Below, one piece after another: positions 15,411 to 24,810 of a DNA stretch of 42,123 nt. Under the pieces are notes generated by a model that did no database searches, had not been told where the DNA came from, and worked only from the letters and a program-made list of their open reading frames with translations. The stretch spans positions 1-42,123 of the forward strand of contig JAHKVW010000069.1 of the NCBI GenBank assembly GCA_020624805.1. The letters run 5' to 3'. The translations under genes and the position numbers were made by a program. Position 1 is the first letter of the stretch; every line of letters begins with the position of its first letter. Source of the stretch: a bacterium. GTDB lineage: Bacteria > Bacillota > Clostridia > Oscillospirales > Acutalibacteraceae.

Positions 15411-16682
15411 TCATTTGCCTTTTTTATTATTAAACAGCTCGGACGCTTTATCGAGGAGTGAAGGCTCCTTGGATTTGGGTTTTTGCGTATCCTCGGGATA
15501 ATCCTCAACGACCTCGGGTGCCACGTCGTTCGCTGATAGTTGCTTTTTCTTCAAACGTCTTTGGGCGCCTTCTTCGACCAGCGTATAGATCGCCGCAAAG
15601 ATCGGAACACCGAGCAGCATACCGGGTAAACCGAACAATCCGCCGCCGACGATAACGGATACCATGATCCAGAAGCCGGAGATACCGACCGTCTCGCCGA
15701 GGATCTTGGGTCCTAAGATGTTGCCGTCGAACTGCTGTAACACGATGATGAACACGACAAATCCGAGCGCTTCCATCGGGTTGATGATCAACAACAGGAA
15801 GGTGGTTGGGATCGCGCCGATGATAGGTCCGAAGAACGGAATCAAATTGAACACGCCGATGATCACGCTGATCAATAGCGGATAATGGAAACGGAAGATC
15901 GAAAGGCCGATAAAGCACATCAGTCCGATGATCATCGAATCGATGATCTTTCCGACGATGAAACGACCGCATTTTTTGTTGAAAACTTCGCCGATCTTGA
16001 ACAGCCTTTTATAGAATTTCCGCGGTGTATAAGCGACGACCACGATCTTGAACTGACGGATCAGGCGTTCCTTGCTTGACAGCAGGTAGATCGAAATGAT
16101 GATACCGATGATCCAATTGTACAGTCCTGTTCCGATACCGAGTACGGTAGAAAATGCGGAGGGCAGAACATTGGTGACGATGTTTTTGATGAATGCGGTC
16201 GTATCGCTGCCTGTGACAATCGAGATCAGGTTGCTGTAGTTATCATAATCATACAGATTATAACCGGTCACATTCTTGATAAAATCGACTGCATTGTCGG
16301 AAGCCGACCTTAGCGCCTTTTCATATGCCGGGATGTTGTCGATCAGCGTTGAAACACTGGATGAAAGCTCCGGGATCAGGGTTCCGACCAAAAAAGCCAC
16401 GATGCCGAATACGATGGTATACGCAAGAAATAAGGACAGCGGCTTTTTGACCTTTTTCAGCCAAGTATGTTTGTTCCCCATCTTTTTGAACGCGTGATCG
16501 TGAAACGCCTTGTAGGGATAGTTCAGCAGGTAGGCGATCACCAATCCGTACATGACCGGTGATAAAACCGTGAAGATCGTTTTCAGTACGGAAAAAACGT
16601 CGTTGATATGGATGAAAAAGAATATAAGCAGCGTTGTGTATAGTATCACTATCATTATATTCTTTATTTTAGGATTTTTCAA
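15411..16682 (-). CDS. AI-2E family transporter (PerM/YtvI type)
   Basis: A 423-residue polytopic membrane protein with about eight hydrophobic segments. The central region IISIYLLSSKERLIRQFK, the long stretch around GLSIFRFHYPLLISVIIGVFNLIPFFGPIIGAIPT and DGNILGPKILGETVGISGFWIM are typical of the family. Members export small molecules, sodium or signals; the substrate here is unknown, and 'AI-2E' is a family name only. A basic, lysine-rich tail ends the protein. The start is a TTG with GGGGTG five bases upstream. The amylase begins only 29 bases after its stop, so the two genes may share a transcript. Confidence 0.88.
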   Translation of the reverse strand: MKNPKIKNIMIVILYTTLLIFFFIHINDVFSVLKTIFTVLSPVMYGLVIAYLLNYPYKAFHDHAFKKMGNKHTWLKKVKKPLSLFLAYTIVFGIVAFLVGTLIPELSSSVSTLIDNIPAYEKALRSASDNAVDFIKNVTGYNLYDYDNYSNLISIVTGSDTTAFIKNIVTNVLPSAFSTVLGIGTGLYNWIIGIIISIYLLSSKERLIRQFKIVVVAYTPRKFYKRLFKIGEVFNKKCGRFIVGKIIDSMIIGLMCFIGLSIFRFHYPLLISVIIGVFNLIPFFGPIIGAIPTTFLLLIINPMEALGFVVFIIVLQQFDGNILGPKILGETVGISGFWIMVSVIVGGGLFGLPGMLLGVPIFAAIYTLVEEGAQRRLKKKQLSANDVAPEVVEDYPEDTQKPKSKEPSLLDKASELFNNKKGK

Positions 16683-16797
16683 TACATCACCCCAAATTTA
16701 ACAACATTTTTCGAAATCGCACAACGTTCACTTGATCCTGCCGTGATATCACTGTATGAATTGTATAAGCAAATAGAATCCATGTTATCGTTTTCGA

Positions 16798-19700
16798 TCA
16801 AAACAGACTCATTTGCGCTGTTTCGGGAAGGTCACCGAACGCGCCGCATTCCTTGAGCGTTTCGATGACGGCTTTACTGACCTTAGCGCGGGTGATCACA
16901 TCCTCGATACAGAGATACTCTCCCTTCTTTGCGGCTTCGGCAAGCGAGAACGCCGCGCTCTCCCCTACCCCGGTGAGCGAGCAGAACGGCAGACGGATCC
17001 TGCCGTCTTCGATCACGAACTTCTTCGCTTCACTTTTGTAGATGTCAACGGGCAGTACCTCGATACCGCGCGCGAGCATCTCGTTCATGATCTGGAGCAT
17101 CGGAACCTCAGCCTTATCCTTTGCGGAGGCTTCAAAGCCCTTTTCTTCTATACTTTTGATCTTATTGCGTACCGCGTCACGACCCTTGAGCAGTGTCGCG
17201 CCGTCAAAGTTATCGTTACGAACGGTGAAATACGCCGCGTAGAATTCGATCGGTTTATGTACCTTGTACCATCCGAGCCGCAGTGCCGAGATCATATAGG
17301 CGGCGGCATGTGCCTTCGGGAACATGTACTTAATCTTCATACAGGAGTCGATATACCACTGGGGCACATCATGTTCCTTCATCGCGTTCAGATGCTCCTC
17401 GGTGAGCAGCTTGGTGGATTTACCCTTACGCACGATCTCCATGATCTTGAACGCCATCGAGGGATCGAGCCCCTTGTGCATCAGATAGGTCATGATCGAG
17501 TCACGCGTACCGATGACCTCGGAGATGGTACAGGTGCCGTCTTTGATCAGATCGGCGGCGTTACCGATCCAAACGTCGGTACCGTGCGAAAGACCCGATA
17601 TCTGCAGCAGGTCGGTAAAGGTCTTAGGCTTGGATTCGACCAACATCTGACGGACAAAGCTCGTGCCGAGCTCCGGCAGCGCGAAGGTGCCGGTCTCACT
17701 GTCGATATCCTCGGCGGTCACGCCCAGTGCTTCGGGAGAAGTGAACAGAGACATCACGTCGGGATCGCTCATGGAAACATCCATGACGGGGATACCGGTG
17801 TTCTCTTCCAGATAATGGTAGATCGTCGGAACATCGTGTCCGAGCTCGTCGAGCTTGGTGATGGTATCATGGATGGAATGGAAATCGAAGTGGGTAGTGA
17901 TATTATCGGAATCGCTCTTGTCGGCGGGGTGCTGTACGGGGCAGAAATCATAGACCTCCATGCCGCGCGGTACGACGACCATGCCGCCGGGATGCTGACC
18001 GGTGGTGCGTTTGACGCCGGTACAGCCGGTCGCGAGTCGATTCATCTCCGCCTTGCGGAAGGTGCGGTTATGCTCTTCACAGAACTTTTTGACATAACCG
18101 TAGGCGGTTTTATCGGCAACGGTCGAGATGGTGCCCGCCTTAAAGACGTTCTCACGACCGAAGAGTTCTTCTGTATAACGGTGAGAGGCGCTCTGCTGTT
18201 CACCGCTGAAATTCAAGTCGATATCAGGGACCTTGTCGCCCTTGAAGCCGAGGAAGGTTTCGAACGGGATCTCGTGACCGTCGCGCTCCATCGGCGTGCC
18301 GCATTCGGGACAATCCTTGGGCGGCATATCAAAGCCCGAACCGTATTCTCCGTGCTCAAAGAAGATGCTTTTCTTACACTTGGGGCACAGATAATGCGGA
18401 CAGAGCGGATTGACCTCCGAGATACCGGACATCGTCGCGACAAAGGACGATCCGACCGATCCACGGGATCCGACCAGATAGCCGTGCGCTTCACTGTCGG
18501 CGACCAGCTTCTGTGCCGTCATGTACAGCACGGAGAAGCCGTAGGTCGTGATGGAGTTGAGCTCCTTATCCAGACGCGCCTTAACGATATCGGGCAGAGG
18601 ATCACCGTATTTATCCTTGGCGCGCTGCCAGGTAATGGAAGTGAGCTGTTCCTCCGCACCCTCGATGAACGGCGGGAAATTACCCGCGGGGATCGGACGA
18701 ACATACTCGCACATATCGGCGATCAGGTTCGTGTTGTCGACAACGCCCTCCTGCGCCCTGTCGCCGAGATACGCGAATTCCTCCAGCATTTCCGCTGTGG
18801 TCCTGAAATACAGCGGCGCCTGATCCTCCGCGTCTTCAAAACCCTGCGCGGCAAGCAGGATCATGCGATAATCCTTATCATGCGGATCCATGAAATGGAC
18901 GTCACAGGTGGCGACGGTGGGCTTGCCGAGCTTATCGCCGAGCTTGAGGATCCTGCGGTTGAGGTTTTGCAGATGTTCTTCATCCGCCGCGCCGCCGTCA
19001 CGGATCAGGAATCGGTTATTGCCGGTCGGCTGGATCTCGAGATAATCATAGAAGGACGCGATCCGCTCGATCTCCTCCTCGCTCGCGTTATGCAGGATCG
19101 CGCGATACAGCTCGCCCGCTTCACAGGCGGAGCCGATGATCAAGCCCTCACGATGCTTCATCAGCTCGGATTTCGGGATGCGGGGTCTGCGATGGAAGTA
19201 ATTCAAATGGGAATAGGAAATCAGACGATAGAGGTTCTTTAACCCCGCCTGATTCTTCACTAAGATGATCTGGTGATAGGTCGGCAATTTCTTGTAATCG
19301 CCGCCGACGATCTTCTCCCTCATGCCGTCCAGATCGTGTACATCAAAGTCTTTTTCAAGTACGCGAACGAGGTTGAGGAAGATATTGGTGAGCATCTCCG
19401 CGTCATCGACCGCACGGTGATGATTGAACTTGCCTAAGCGGAAATGCTTTGCGAGTGTATCCAGTTTGACATTGTTGATGTCGGGCAGGATCTTGCGCGC
19501 GATCGCGACGGTATCCACGGAGGTATAGTTGTACTCCATGTCATTTTCCTGACAGATCTTGCGGATGAAGCCGGTATCAAAGGGCGCGTTATGGGCAACC
19601 AGAATCGCGTCACCGCAGAAATCAAGGAAACTTTGTACTGCCTCCTTTTGAGAAGGAGCACCCTTGACCATGCTGTCGGTGATACCTGTCAGCTGGATGA

Positions 19701-21150
19701 CCTTCGCGGGGATCGGGCGTTCGGGATCGGCAAAGGTCGAGAAGGAATCGACGATCCTGCCGTTTTGTACTTTAACAGCGCCGATCTCGGTGATCCTGTC
19801 ATTGGTAGCGTACAGACCGGTTGTTTCAAGGTCGAAGCAGATAAACGTATCATCCAGCGATACGTTTTTATCGCCGTCGACGGGAGTACAGAGGTCGTCA
19901 ATAAAGTACGCCTCGGTACCGTAGATGACCTTGATCTCCTTACCATCGCGCTCCAGTGACTCAGCGGCGTTCATCGCGTCGGGGAACGCCTGCGCCACGC
20001 CGTGGTCGGTGATCGCGACAGCGGGATGACCGAATTCGGCGGCACGCTTGACGAGCTTGCCCGCCTCGGTGATCGCGTCCATCTGGCTCATGTTGGTATG
20101 CATATGAAGTTCTACACGCTTTTTGGGCGCGTTATCGACGACCGATACCTTCTTGACGGTAGCGATCGATCGCGCGTTGATAACGGTATCACCGGCGAAT
20201 TTGTCGAATTCCACATCGCCTGCTACCACGATGGACGAGCCTTTTTTGATGCCTTCCAGCACCTTGCAGTTTTGTATGGAATCAAAGACCTTCACGGTGA
20301 TAGAGCCCGTGTAGTCTGTAATATCATAGTTGATGATGTTTTTGTCGCCCGAACGGGTCACCTTTGTCTCACAGGCAAACACATCGCCCCAGACGGTCGC
20401 GCGACCGGTATCATAGGCGATCTTCTCGATCGGCATGAGCTTGTTGGTGTTCTTCAACACTCTGCCGTAGATCGGTTTGACGGAATTGCGGATGATCTGC
20501 GGATAAAGGAAGTCGCCCTTACGGACTTCGATCTGTGTTAATCCGTTGAGGTTTTCGGCGGCTGTATCGGTTCGCTCTTCGCCCTCGAACAGCATCGTCA
20601 GCTCTTCGATCTTCTGACGATCGATTTTTTTCTGCGCGTTGTCGATGCTTTCGGTGAACTGTTCATCATCTACGCTCAACTCGGTCACACCGGAAAAGCG
20701 GACGTCGAATCGCAATCCGAATTCACGATAGATGATATCGCTGAGCAGGGTGTCGAATTCTTTTGCTTCCAATAACGCTAAGCCGCCGTGCGCGAGCTCC
20801 ACATTCAGCCGATCCTCTCCCTCACGCACCAGAACGGCGTCGTTGAGCGTACCGTTGAGACTGGGCGTGTTGGATTTCAGCGCGGCAACCAGTTCGTCAA
20901 AATAGCCGACGTCAAAGGATTCCGGTCTGAAATGCGGATGGATAATGACTTTATTGACGCCGATATCCGCCGCGGCGATCTTCTCCTGTGCTTCAAAGAT
21001 CGCGGCGCGGGTCAGCAGATAGTCGGATGTAATATCGATATTCAGTATTCGTCTTTCTTTGTTGATTCGTATGTTGTTCACTGCCGCGTCAGCCAAAGAG
21101 CCATCGAGCTCAACGGCATACGGCGCGAACACTTTACTGAGTTTGATCAT
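16798..21150 (-). CDS. polC: DNA polymerase III alpha subunit, PolC type
   Basis: PolC is the main replicative polymerase of low-GC Gram-positives, with its own proofreading domain. The 1450-residue length matches the Bacillus enzyme (1437). In order: an N-terminal domain and OB fold (to about 330), a split PHP domain beginning RVELHMHTNMSQMD (about 348), an inserted DEDD exonuclease (FICFDLETTGL near 430 and HHRAVDDAEM near 580), and the C-family polymerase core with GSRGSVGSSFVATM and PDIDLNFSG. The zinc-type cysteines CPKCKK and CPECGTP lie near 910-950. The ribosome-binding site AAAGG is unusually close to the ATG. It is the last gene of the isoprenoid/lipid cluster. Confidence 0.98.
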   Translation of the reverse strand: MIKLSKVFAPYAVELDGSLADAAVNNIRINKERRILNIDITSDYLLTRAAIFEAQEKIAAADIGVNKVIIHPHFRPESFDVGYFDELVAALKSNTPSLNGTLNDAVLVREGEDRLNVELAHGGLALLEAKEFDTLLSDIIYREFGLRFDVRFSGVTELSVDDEQFTESIDNAQKKIDRQKIEELTMLFEGEERTDTAAENLNGLTQIEVRKGDFLYPQIIRNSVKPIYGRVLKNTNKLMPIEKIAYDTGRATVWGDVFACETKVTRSGDKNIINYDITDYTGSITVKVFDSIQNCKVLEGIKKGSSIVVAGDVEFDKFAGDTVINARSIATVKKVSVVDNAPKKRVELHMHTNMSQMDAITEAGKLVKRAAEFGHPAVAITDHGVAQAFPDAMNAAESLERDGKEIKVIYGTEAYFIDDLCTPVDGDKNVSLDDTFICFDLETTGLYATNDRITEIGAVKVQNGRIVDSFSTFADPERPIPAKVIQLTGITDSMVKGAPSQKEAVQSFLDFCGDAILVAHNAPFDTGFIRKICQENDMEYNYTSVDTVAIARKILPDINNVKLDTLAKHFRLGKFNHHRAVDDAEMLTNIFLNLVRVLEKDFDVHDLDGMREKIVGGDYKKLPTYHQIILVKNQAGLKNLYRLISYSHLNYFHRRPRIPKSELMKHREGLIIGSACEAGELYRAILHNASEEEIERIASFYDYLEIQPTGNNRFLIRDGGAADEEHLQNLNRRILKLGDKLGKPTVATCDVHFMDPHDKDYRMILLAAQGFEDAEDQAPLYFRTTAEMLEEFAYLGDRAQEGVVDNTNLIADMCEYVRPIPAGNFPPFIEGAEEQLTSITWQRAKDKYGDPLPDIVKARLDKELNSITTYGFSVLYMTAQKLVADSEAHGYLVGSRGSVGSSFVATMSGISEVNPLCPHYLCPKCKKSIFFEHGEYGSGFDMPPKDCPECGTPMERDGHEIPFETFLGFKGDKVPDIDLNFSGEQQSASHRYTEELFGRENVFKAGTISTVADKTAYGYVKKFCEEHNRTFRKAEMNRLATGCTGVKRTTGQHPGGMVVVPRGMEVYDFCPVQHPADKSDSDNITTHFDFHSIHDTITKLDELGHDVPTIYHYLEENTGIPVMDVSMSDPDVMSLFTSPEALGVTAEDIDSETGTFALPELGTSFVRQMLVESKPKTFTDLLQISGLSHGTDVWIGNAADLIKDGTCTISEVIGTRDSIMTYLMHKGLDPSMAFKIMEIVRKGKSTKLLTEEHLNAMKEHDVPQWYIDSCMKIKYMFPKAHAAAYMISALRLGWYKVHKPIEFYAAYFTVRNDNFDGATLLKGRDAVRNKIKSIEEKGFEASAKDKAEVPMLQIMNEMLARGIEVLPVDIYKSEAKKFVIEDGRIRLPFCSLTGVGESAAFSLAEAAKKGEYLCIEDVITRAKVSKAVIETLKECGAFGDLPETAQMSLF

Positions 21151-21177
21151 TCATTCACCTTTCATATTGATTATTTA

Positions 21178-22221
21178 TCAGAGCTTTTCGATCTCCGCCA
21201 TCAAGCGGTCGATCAGCTGATTCTCGGGGACTTTCGCGATGATCTCGCCTTTCTTGAAGATCAGACCCTCGCCGTCTCCGCCCGCGATGCCGATATCGGC
21301 TTCTCTCGCCTCTCCGGGACCGTTGACGACACAGCCCATCACAGCGACCGTGATCGGTTTTTTACAGCCGCGCAGTCTGTTTTCTGCTTCGGACGCCAAT
21401 GAGATCAGATCGATCTTCGTTCTGCCGCAGGTGGGACAGGATACGAATTTGACACCCTCATCTCCCAATCCGAGAGATTTCAGGATATCCTGCGCCGCAT
21501 AGACCTCTTCGACCGGATTGTCGGTCAACGATACGCGGATCGTATCGCCGATGCCGTCGACGAGCAGTGCGCCGATTCCGACAGCGGACTTGATGATCCC
21601 CATACGGCGGGTACCTGCTTCGGTGACACCGAGATGGAGCGGATAATCGCATTTTTGTGCCGCAAGTCGATATGCTTTGACCATCGTGGTGACGTCGGAG
21701 CTTTTCATCGACAGCACGATATCATTGAAATCGAACTTTTCGAGCAATGAAGCGTGATATAACGCGCTGTCACATAGCGCTTCGGCAGTCGGATGACCGT
21801 ATTTTGCGAGAATACTCTTCTCCAGTGAACCGGAGTTGACGCCGATCCGGATCGGGATATTCTTCGCTTTACAAGCGTCGGCGACCGCTTTGACGCGACT
21901 GTCATCGCCGATGTTGCCGGGATTGATGCGGATCTTATCCACACCCGCGGCGATCGATTCCAACGCCAGTTTATAATTGAAATGAATATCGGCGACGATC
22001 GGTACGGACACCGCTTCTTTGAGAGCGGCGATCAGCTGAACTGCCTCCATATTCGGAACAGCCGCGCGGATGATCTCACATCCCGCCTTTTCAAGCTCCT
22101 TTGCCTGCGCGACGGAGCCTTCGATATCCTCGGCGGGCTTATTGAGCATCGACTGGATGCTGATCTTCGCGCCGCCGCCGATTTTTGTATTGAGTGCGGT
22201 AACATAATGTTTACTTGCCAT
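21178..22221 (-). CDS. ispG: 4-hydroxy-3-methylbut-2-enyl diphosphate synthase
   Basis: IspG is the iron-sulfur enzyme of the penultimate step of the methylerythritol phosphate isoprenoid pathway. The start at 22221 (MASKHYVTALNTKIGG) is chosen because GGAGG lies five bases upstream; a longer frame to 22251 has none. The protein has 347 residues. The cluster ligands are in SCPTCGRTK and VMGCVVNGPGE near the C-terminus, and GVNSGSLE and TEAGTRRMGI are family blocks. It starts two bases before the end of rseP and therefore is probably coupled to it. Together with dxr in the same operon it supplies precursors for UppS. Confidence 0.97.
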   Translation of the reverse strand: MASKHYVTALNTKIGGGAKISIQSMLNKPAEDIEGSVAQAKELEKAGCEIIRAAVPNMEAVQLIAALKEAVSVPIVADIHFNYKLALESIAAGVDKIRINPGNIGDDSRVKAVADACKAKNIPIRIGVNSGSLEKSILAKYGHPTAEALCDSALYHASLLEKFDFNDIVLSMKSSDVTTMVKAYRLAAQKCDYPLHLGVTEAGTRRMGIIKSAVGIGALLVDGIGDTIRVSLTDNPVEEVYAAQDILKSLGLGDEGVKFVSCPTCGRTKIDLISLASEAENRLRGCKKPITVAVMGCVVNGPGEAREADIGIAGGDGEGLIFKKGEIIAKVPENQLIDRLMAEIEKL

Positions 22222-22222
22222 G

Positions 22223-23539
22223 TCAGCCTCCACTGAACAGTTTCCAAACATCCTGGAACGCTATGAATACGGATAATCCCAACAGCAGTACCAATCCGAC
22301 AGTATTGATGATACTCTCCACTTTACGCGGTACGGGCTTGCGGAAGATCCATTCGATCAACAGCATCAAGAAGCGTCCGCCGTCGAGTGCCGGGAAAGGC
22401 AGCATATTGACGATACCGAGGTTGATGGTGATGACCATCATGACGTAGACGATCGAGCTGACGGCACTGCCAAAGCCTGAGGTACGCAGGGATTCACCCG
22501 CTACCTTCGTGATCGCCGACGCGATACCGACGGGACCGGACATATCGTTCAGGCTGAACTGACCCTTGATGAGTCCGATCAGACTGCCCCAAACCATGCG
22601 GACGACCGATACGGTATTGGCAAAGGTTTGCTGGATCACGGTACCGAAATTCTTTTCGATGGGCTTGATATAGAAGTCGATCTGGAGCTGCGGCGTATCA
22701 TCATCTGCACTTTTCTTCAAGGTGAGAAGATCGACATCCTGAAGCTCCAGTTTTTCACCGTCGCGCTCGACGGTCATATTGGTACGGAAGCGCTGACGGG
22801 TATCTTTTTCTTCAATTTCAGGTATCGTCTCAGCATGTTCTTTGCCGACGATATCCGCTAATGAATTGTAGTATTCGGAGAAAATCTTATAGGCTTCTTC
22901 TTTGGATTCTGCCTTAGACAGTTTTGTCTGAGCTTCCTGTATGGAAGAAACCAGCGCCTTGTTCTGTTCCTCTGTCGAGTTTTCGTCAACCAGTTCCGTC
23001 GCGCGGACATACAGATCAAAGGCACAGTCCTCCTTATAGATGGACAGCTCATGGCCGTCGACCTCGCTAACAGGAAGGGTAAACAGCGCGAACGAGAAAT
23101 CGGTAGAGGTGTTGACAGCGTAATTATTGATCTTGGTGATTTTATCGCCCGGCTGTAATCCGGTGACTGCCGTGAAGGAGCTTGCGGAAAACTCGGAGAC
23201 CGTCGTGGAAGGGAATTGTTCCTGCGGCAGGAGTGTGATCAGCATCAACACCAGACCCAGAACGATGTTCATAAAGGCGCCGGCTACGATGACGATCATG
23301 CGCTTCCAGATCTTCGCATTATTAAACGCACGGGGATTCTCACTGTCCTCGTCCTCGCCCTCCATGGCGCAGAAGCCGCCGATCGGGAAAAGACGGAGTG
23401 AATAAGTCGTTTCTCCTTTGGTAAAGCTGAAAATCTTGGGACCCATACCCAAAGCAAATTCATTTACCTTGATGCCGCTCTTTTTCGCGGCGATAAAGTG
23501 TCCGCCCTCGTGGATAAAAATAATCAGTTCAAATAGCAC
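22223..23539 (-). CDS. rseP: RIP metalloprotease RseP/RasP (site-2 protease)
   Basis: An intramembrane zinc protease that cuts anti-sigma factors or leftover signal peptides within the membrane. The zinc motif HEGGH (HExxH) occurs at the very N-terminus, followed by a PDZ domain, and the second zinc ligand is in NMLPFPALDGGRF. Four membrane segments are expected, but the GTG start at 23539 leaves only nine residues before the motif and has no ribosome-binding site. Reading on in frame gives 14 more residues that complete the first membrane helix, starting with ATC at 23581, eight bases after a good GGAG. The true start is probably there. The PDZ region carries an acidic, helix-rich insertion (about residues 170-235). 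Confidence 0.93.
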   Translation of the reverse strand: MLFELIIFIHEGGHFIAAKKSGIKVNEFALGMGPKIFSFTKGETTYSLRLFPIGGFCAMEGEDEDSENPRAFNNAKIWKRMIVIVAGAFMNIVLGLVLMLITLLPQEQFPSTTVSEFSASSFTAVTGLQPGDKITKINNYAVNTSTDFSFALFTLPVSEVDGHELSIYKEDCAFDLYVRATELVDENSTEEQNKALVSSIQEAQTKLSKAESKEEAYKIFSEYYNSLADIVGKEHAETIPEIEEKDTRQRFRTNMTVERDGEKLELQDVDLLTLKKSADDDTPQLQIDFYIKPIEKNFGTVIQQTFANTVSVVRMVWGSLIGLIKGQFSLNDMSGPVGIASAITKVAGESLRTSGFGSAVSSIVYVMMVITINLGIVNMLPFPALDGGRFLMLLIEWIFRKPVPRKVESIINTVGLVLLLGLSVFIAFQDVWKLFSGG

Positions 23540-23661
23540 TACCGCAATGATGATCAGCGCTATAGTGGTCAGTACGGTGATAAAATCATCTCCAAATAGT
23601 GATTAGTGTAGATATTGATGAAGCATTGCGCAATCCGCTATCAGAACGACGCGATATTGCC

Positions 23662-24804
23662 TTAAATATTTTGATAAACGAATTCGCGCGCCAGTCGGTC
23701 GGCGGCAAGGACATCATCGAGATCAGCAGCTTTGCCGACATTCAGTTCATCGACCGCGGCGGATACCAGCTCGCCGATCTGCAGGAACGTGATCTTACCG
23801 TCACGGAACAAGCGATTGGCGACCTCATTGGCGCCGTTAGCGACCGCGGGATATAATCCGCCCTTTTTCATCGCTCTTTTACAGGCGGCAAGGCATCGGA
23901 AGGTTTCGTCATCCGCCGAATAAAAGGTCATTTGTGACAAGGTCTTCCAATCGATCTCCGGCACCAGGGACGGTACACGGTCGGGGTATGTGATCGCGTA
24001 CTGGATCGGGATGCGCATATCGGGCAAGCCGAGCTGAGCCAGAACGGAATTGTCGGTGAATTCGACCATCGAATGGATGATGCTCTCACGATGGACGACC
24101 ACTTCGATGTCATCGGGATCGGTATCGAACAGCCACGCTGCCTCGATGATCTCCAACCCTTTGTTCATCATGGTAGCACTGTCGATGGTGATTTTTGCGC
24201 CCATGCTCCAGTTCGGATGCGCGAGCGCCTGCTCGACCGTTACATTGCGCAGCTCATCGGCTGTTCTGCCGAAGAAGGGCCCGCCCGATGCGGTCAAGAG
24301 GATCTTTTTGAGCTTCTTGTCAGGCGGCGCAGCCTGCAAACACTGGAAGATCGCGCTGTGCTCACTGTCGACCGGCAGGAGCTTGACGCCGTTTTCTTTG
24401 ACGGCGTCCATTACCAGCGCGCCGCCGGCAACTAAAGTTTCTTTGTTGGCAAAGGCGATATCCTTCTTAGCCTTGATTGCCTCTAAGGTGGGCTCCAATC
24501 CAACCATGCCGACAATGGCGTTGACGATCAGCTCGGAATCATCATGGCAGAGCTCATGTAAACCGCTCATGCCGCTGAGCACCTTGGTAGAGGTATCGGC
24601 GATCTTGATTTTCAGCTCCTCTGCCCTATCCGCGTCGAATACGACGGCTAAGGCGGGACGGAACTCACGAATTTGCTCCTCCAGCAGTTCAATACTGTTG
24701 TACGCGGAGAGAGCGTTGACTTTGATATTGAGCTTACGGGCGACATCCAGCGTTTGTGTGCCGATGGAACCCGTCGAGCCCAGAATAGATAAACTCTTTA
24801 TCAT
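23662..24804 (-). CDS. dxr: 1-deoxy-D-xylulose 5-phosphate reductoisomerase
   Basis: Dxr makes methylerythritol phosphate, the committed step of the non-mevalonate isoprenoid pathway. The 380-residue protein has the NADPH loop LGSTGSIGTQTLD at about residues 7-19, the metal-binding DSEHSAIFQCL near 147, SGGPFFGR, and the C-terminal segment with PDMRIPIQYAITYPDR. The start codon is six bases after the cdsA stop with only a weak ribosome-binding site, pointing to coupled translation. The gap of about 80 bases to rseP contains two units of the AGTGATT heptamer. Confidence 0.97.
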   Translation of the reverse strand: MIKSLSILGSTGSIGTQTLDVARKLNIKVNALSAYNSIELLEEQIREFRPALAVVFDADRAEELKIKIADTSTKVLSGMSGLHELCHDDSELIVNAIVGMVGLEPTLEAIKAKKDIAFANKETLVAGGALVMDAVKENGVKLLPVDSEHSAIFQCLQAAPPDKKLKKILLTASGGPFFGRTADELRNVTVEQALAHPNWSMGAKITIDSATMMNKGLEIIEAAWLFDTDPDDIEVVVHRESIIHSMVEFTDNSVLAQLGLPDMRIPIQYAITYPDRVPSLVPEIDWKTLSQMTFYSADDETFRCLAACKRAMKKGGLYPAVANGANEVANRLFRDGKITFLQIGELVSAAVDELNVGKAADLDDVLAADRLAREFVYQNI

Positions 24805-24810
24805 AATTGA

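Noticed and set aside
16813-19242. 809-codon open frame opposite polC
   Set aside because: A shadow of the polC coding strand; no family motif and no initiation signals.
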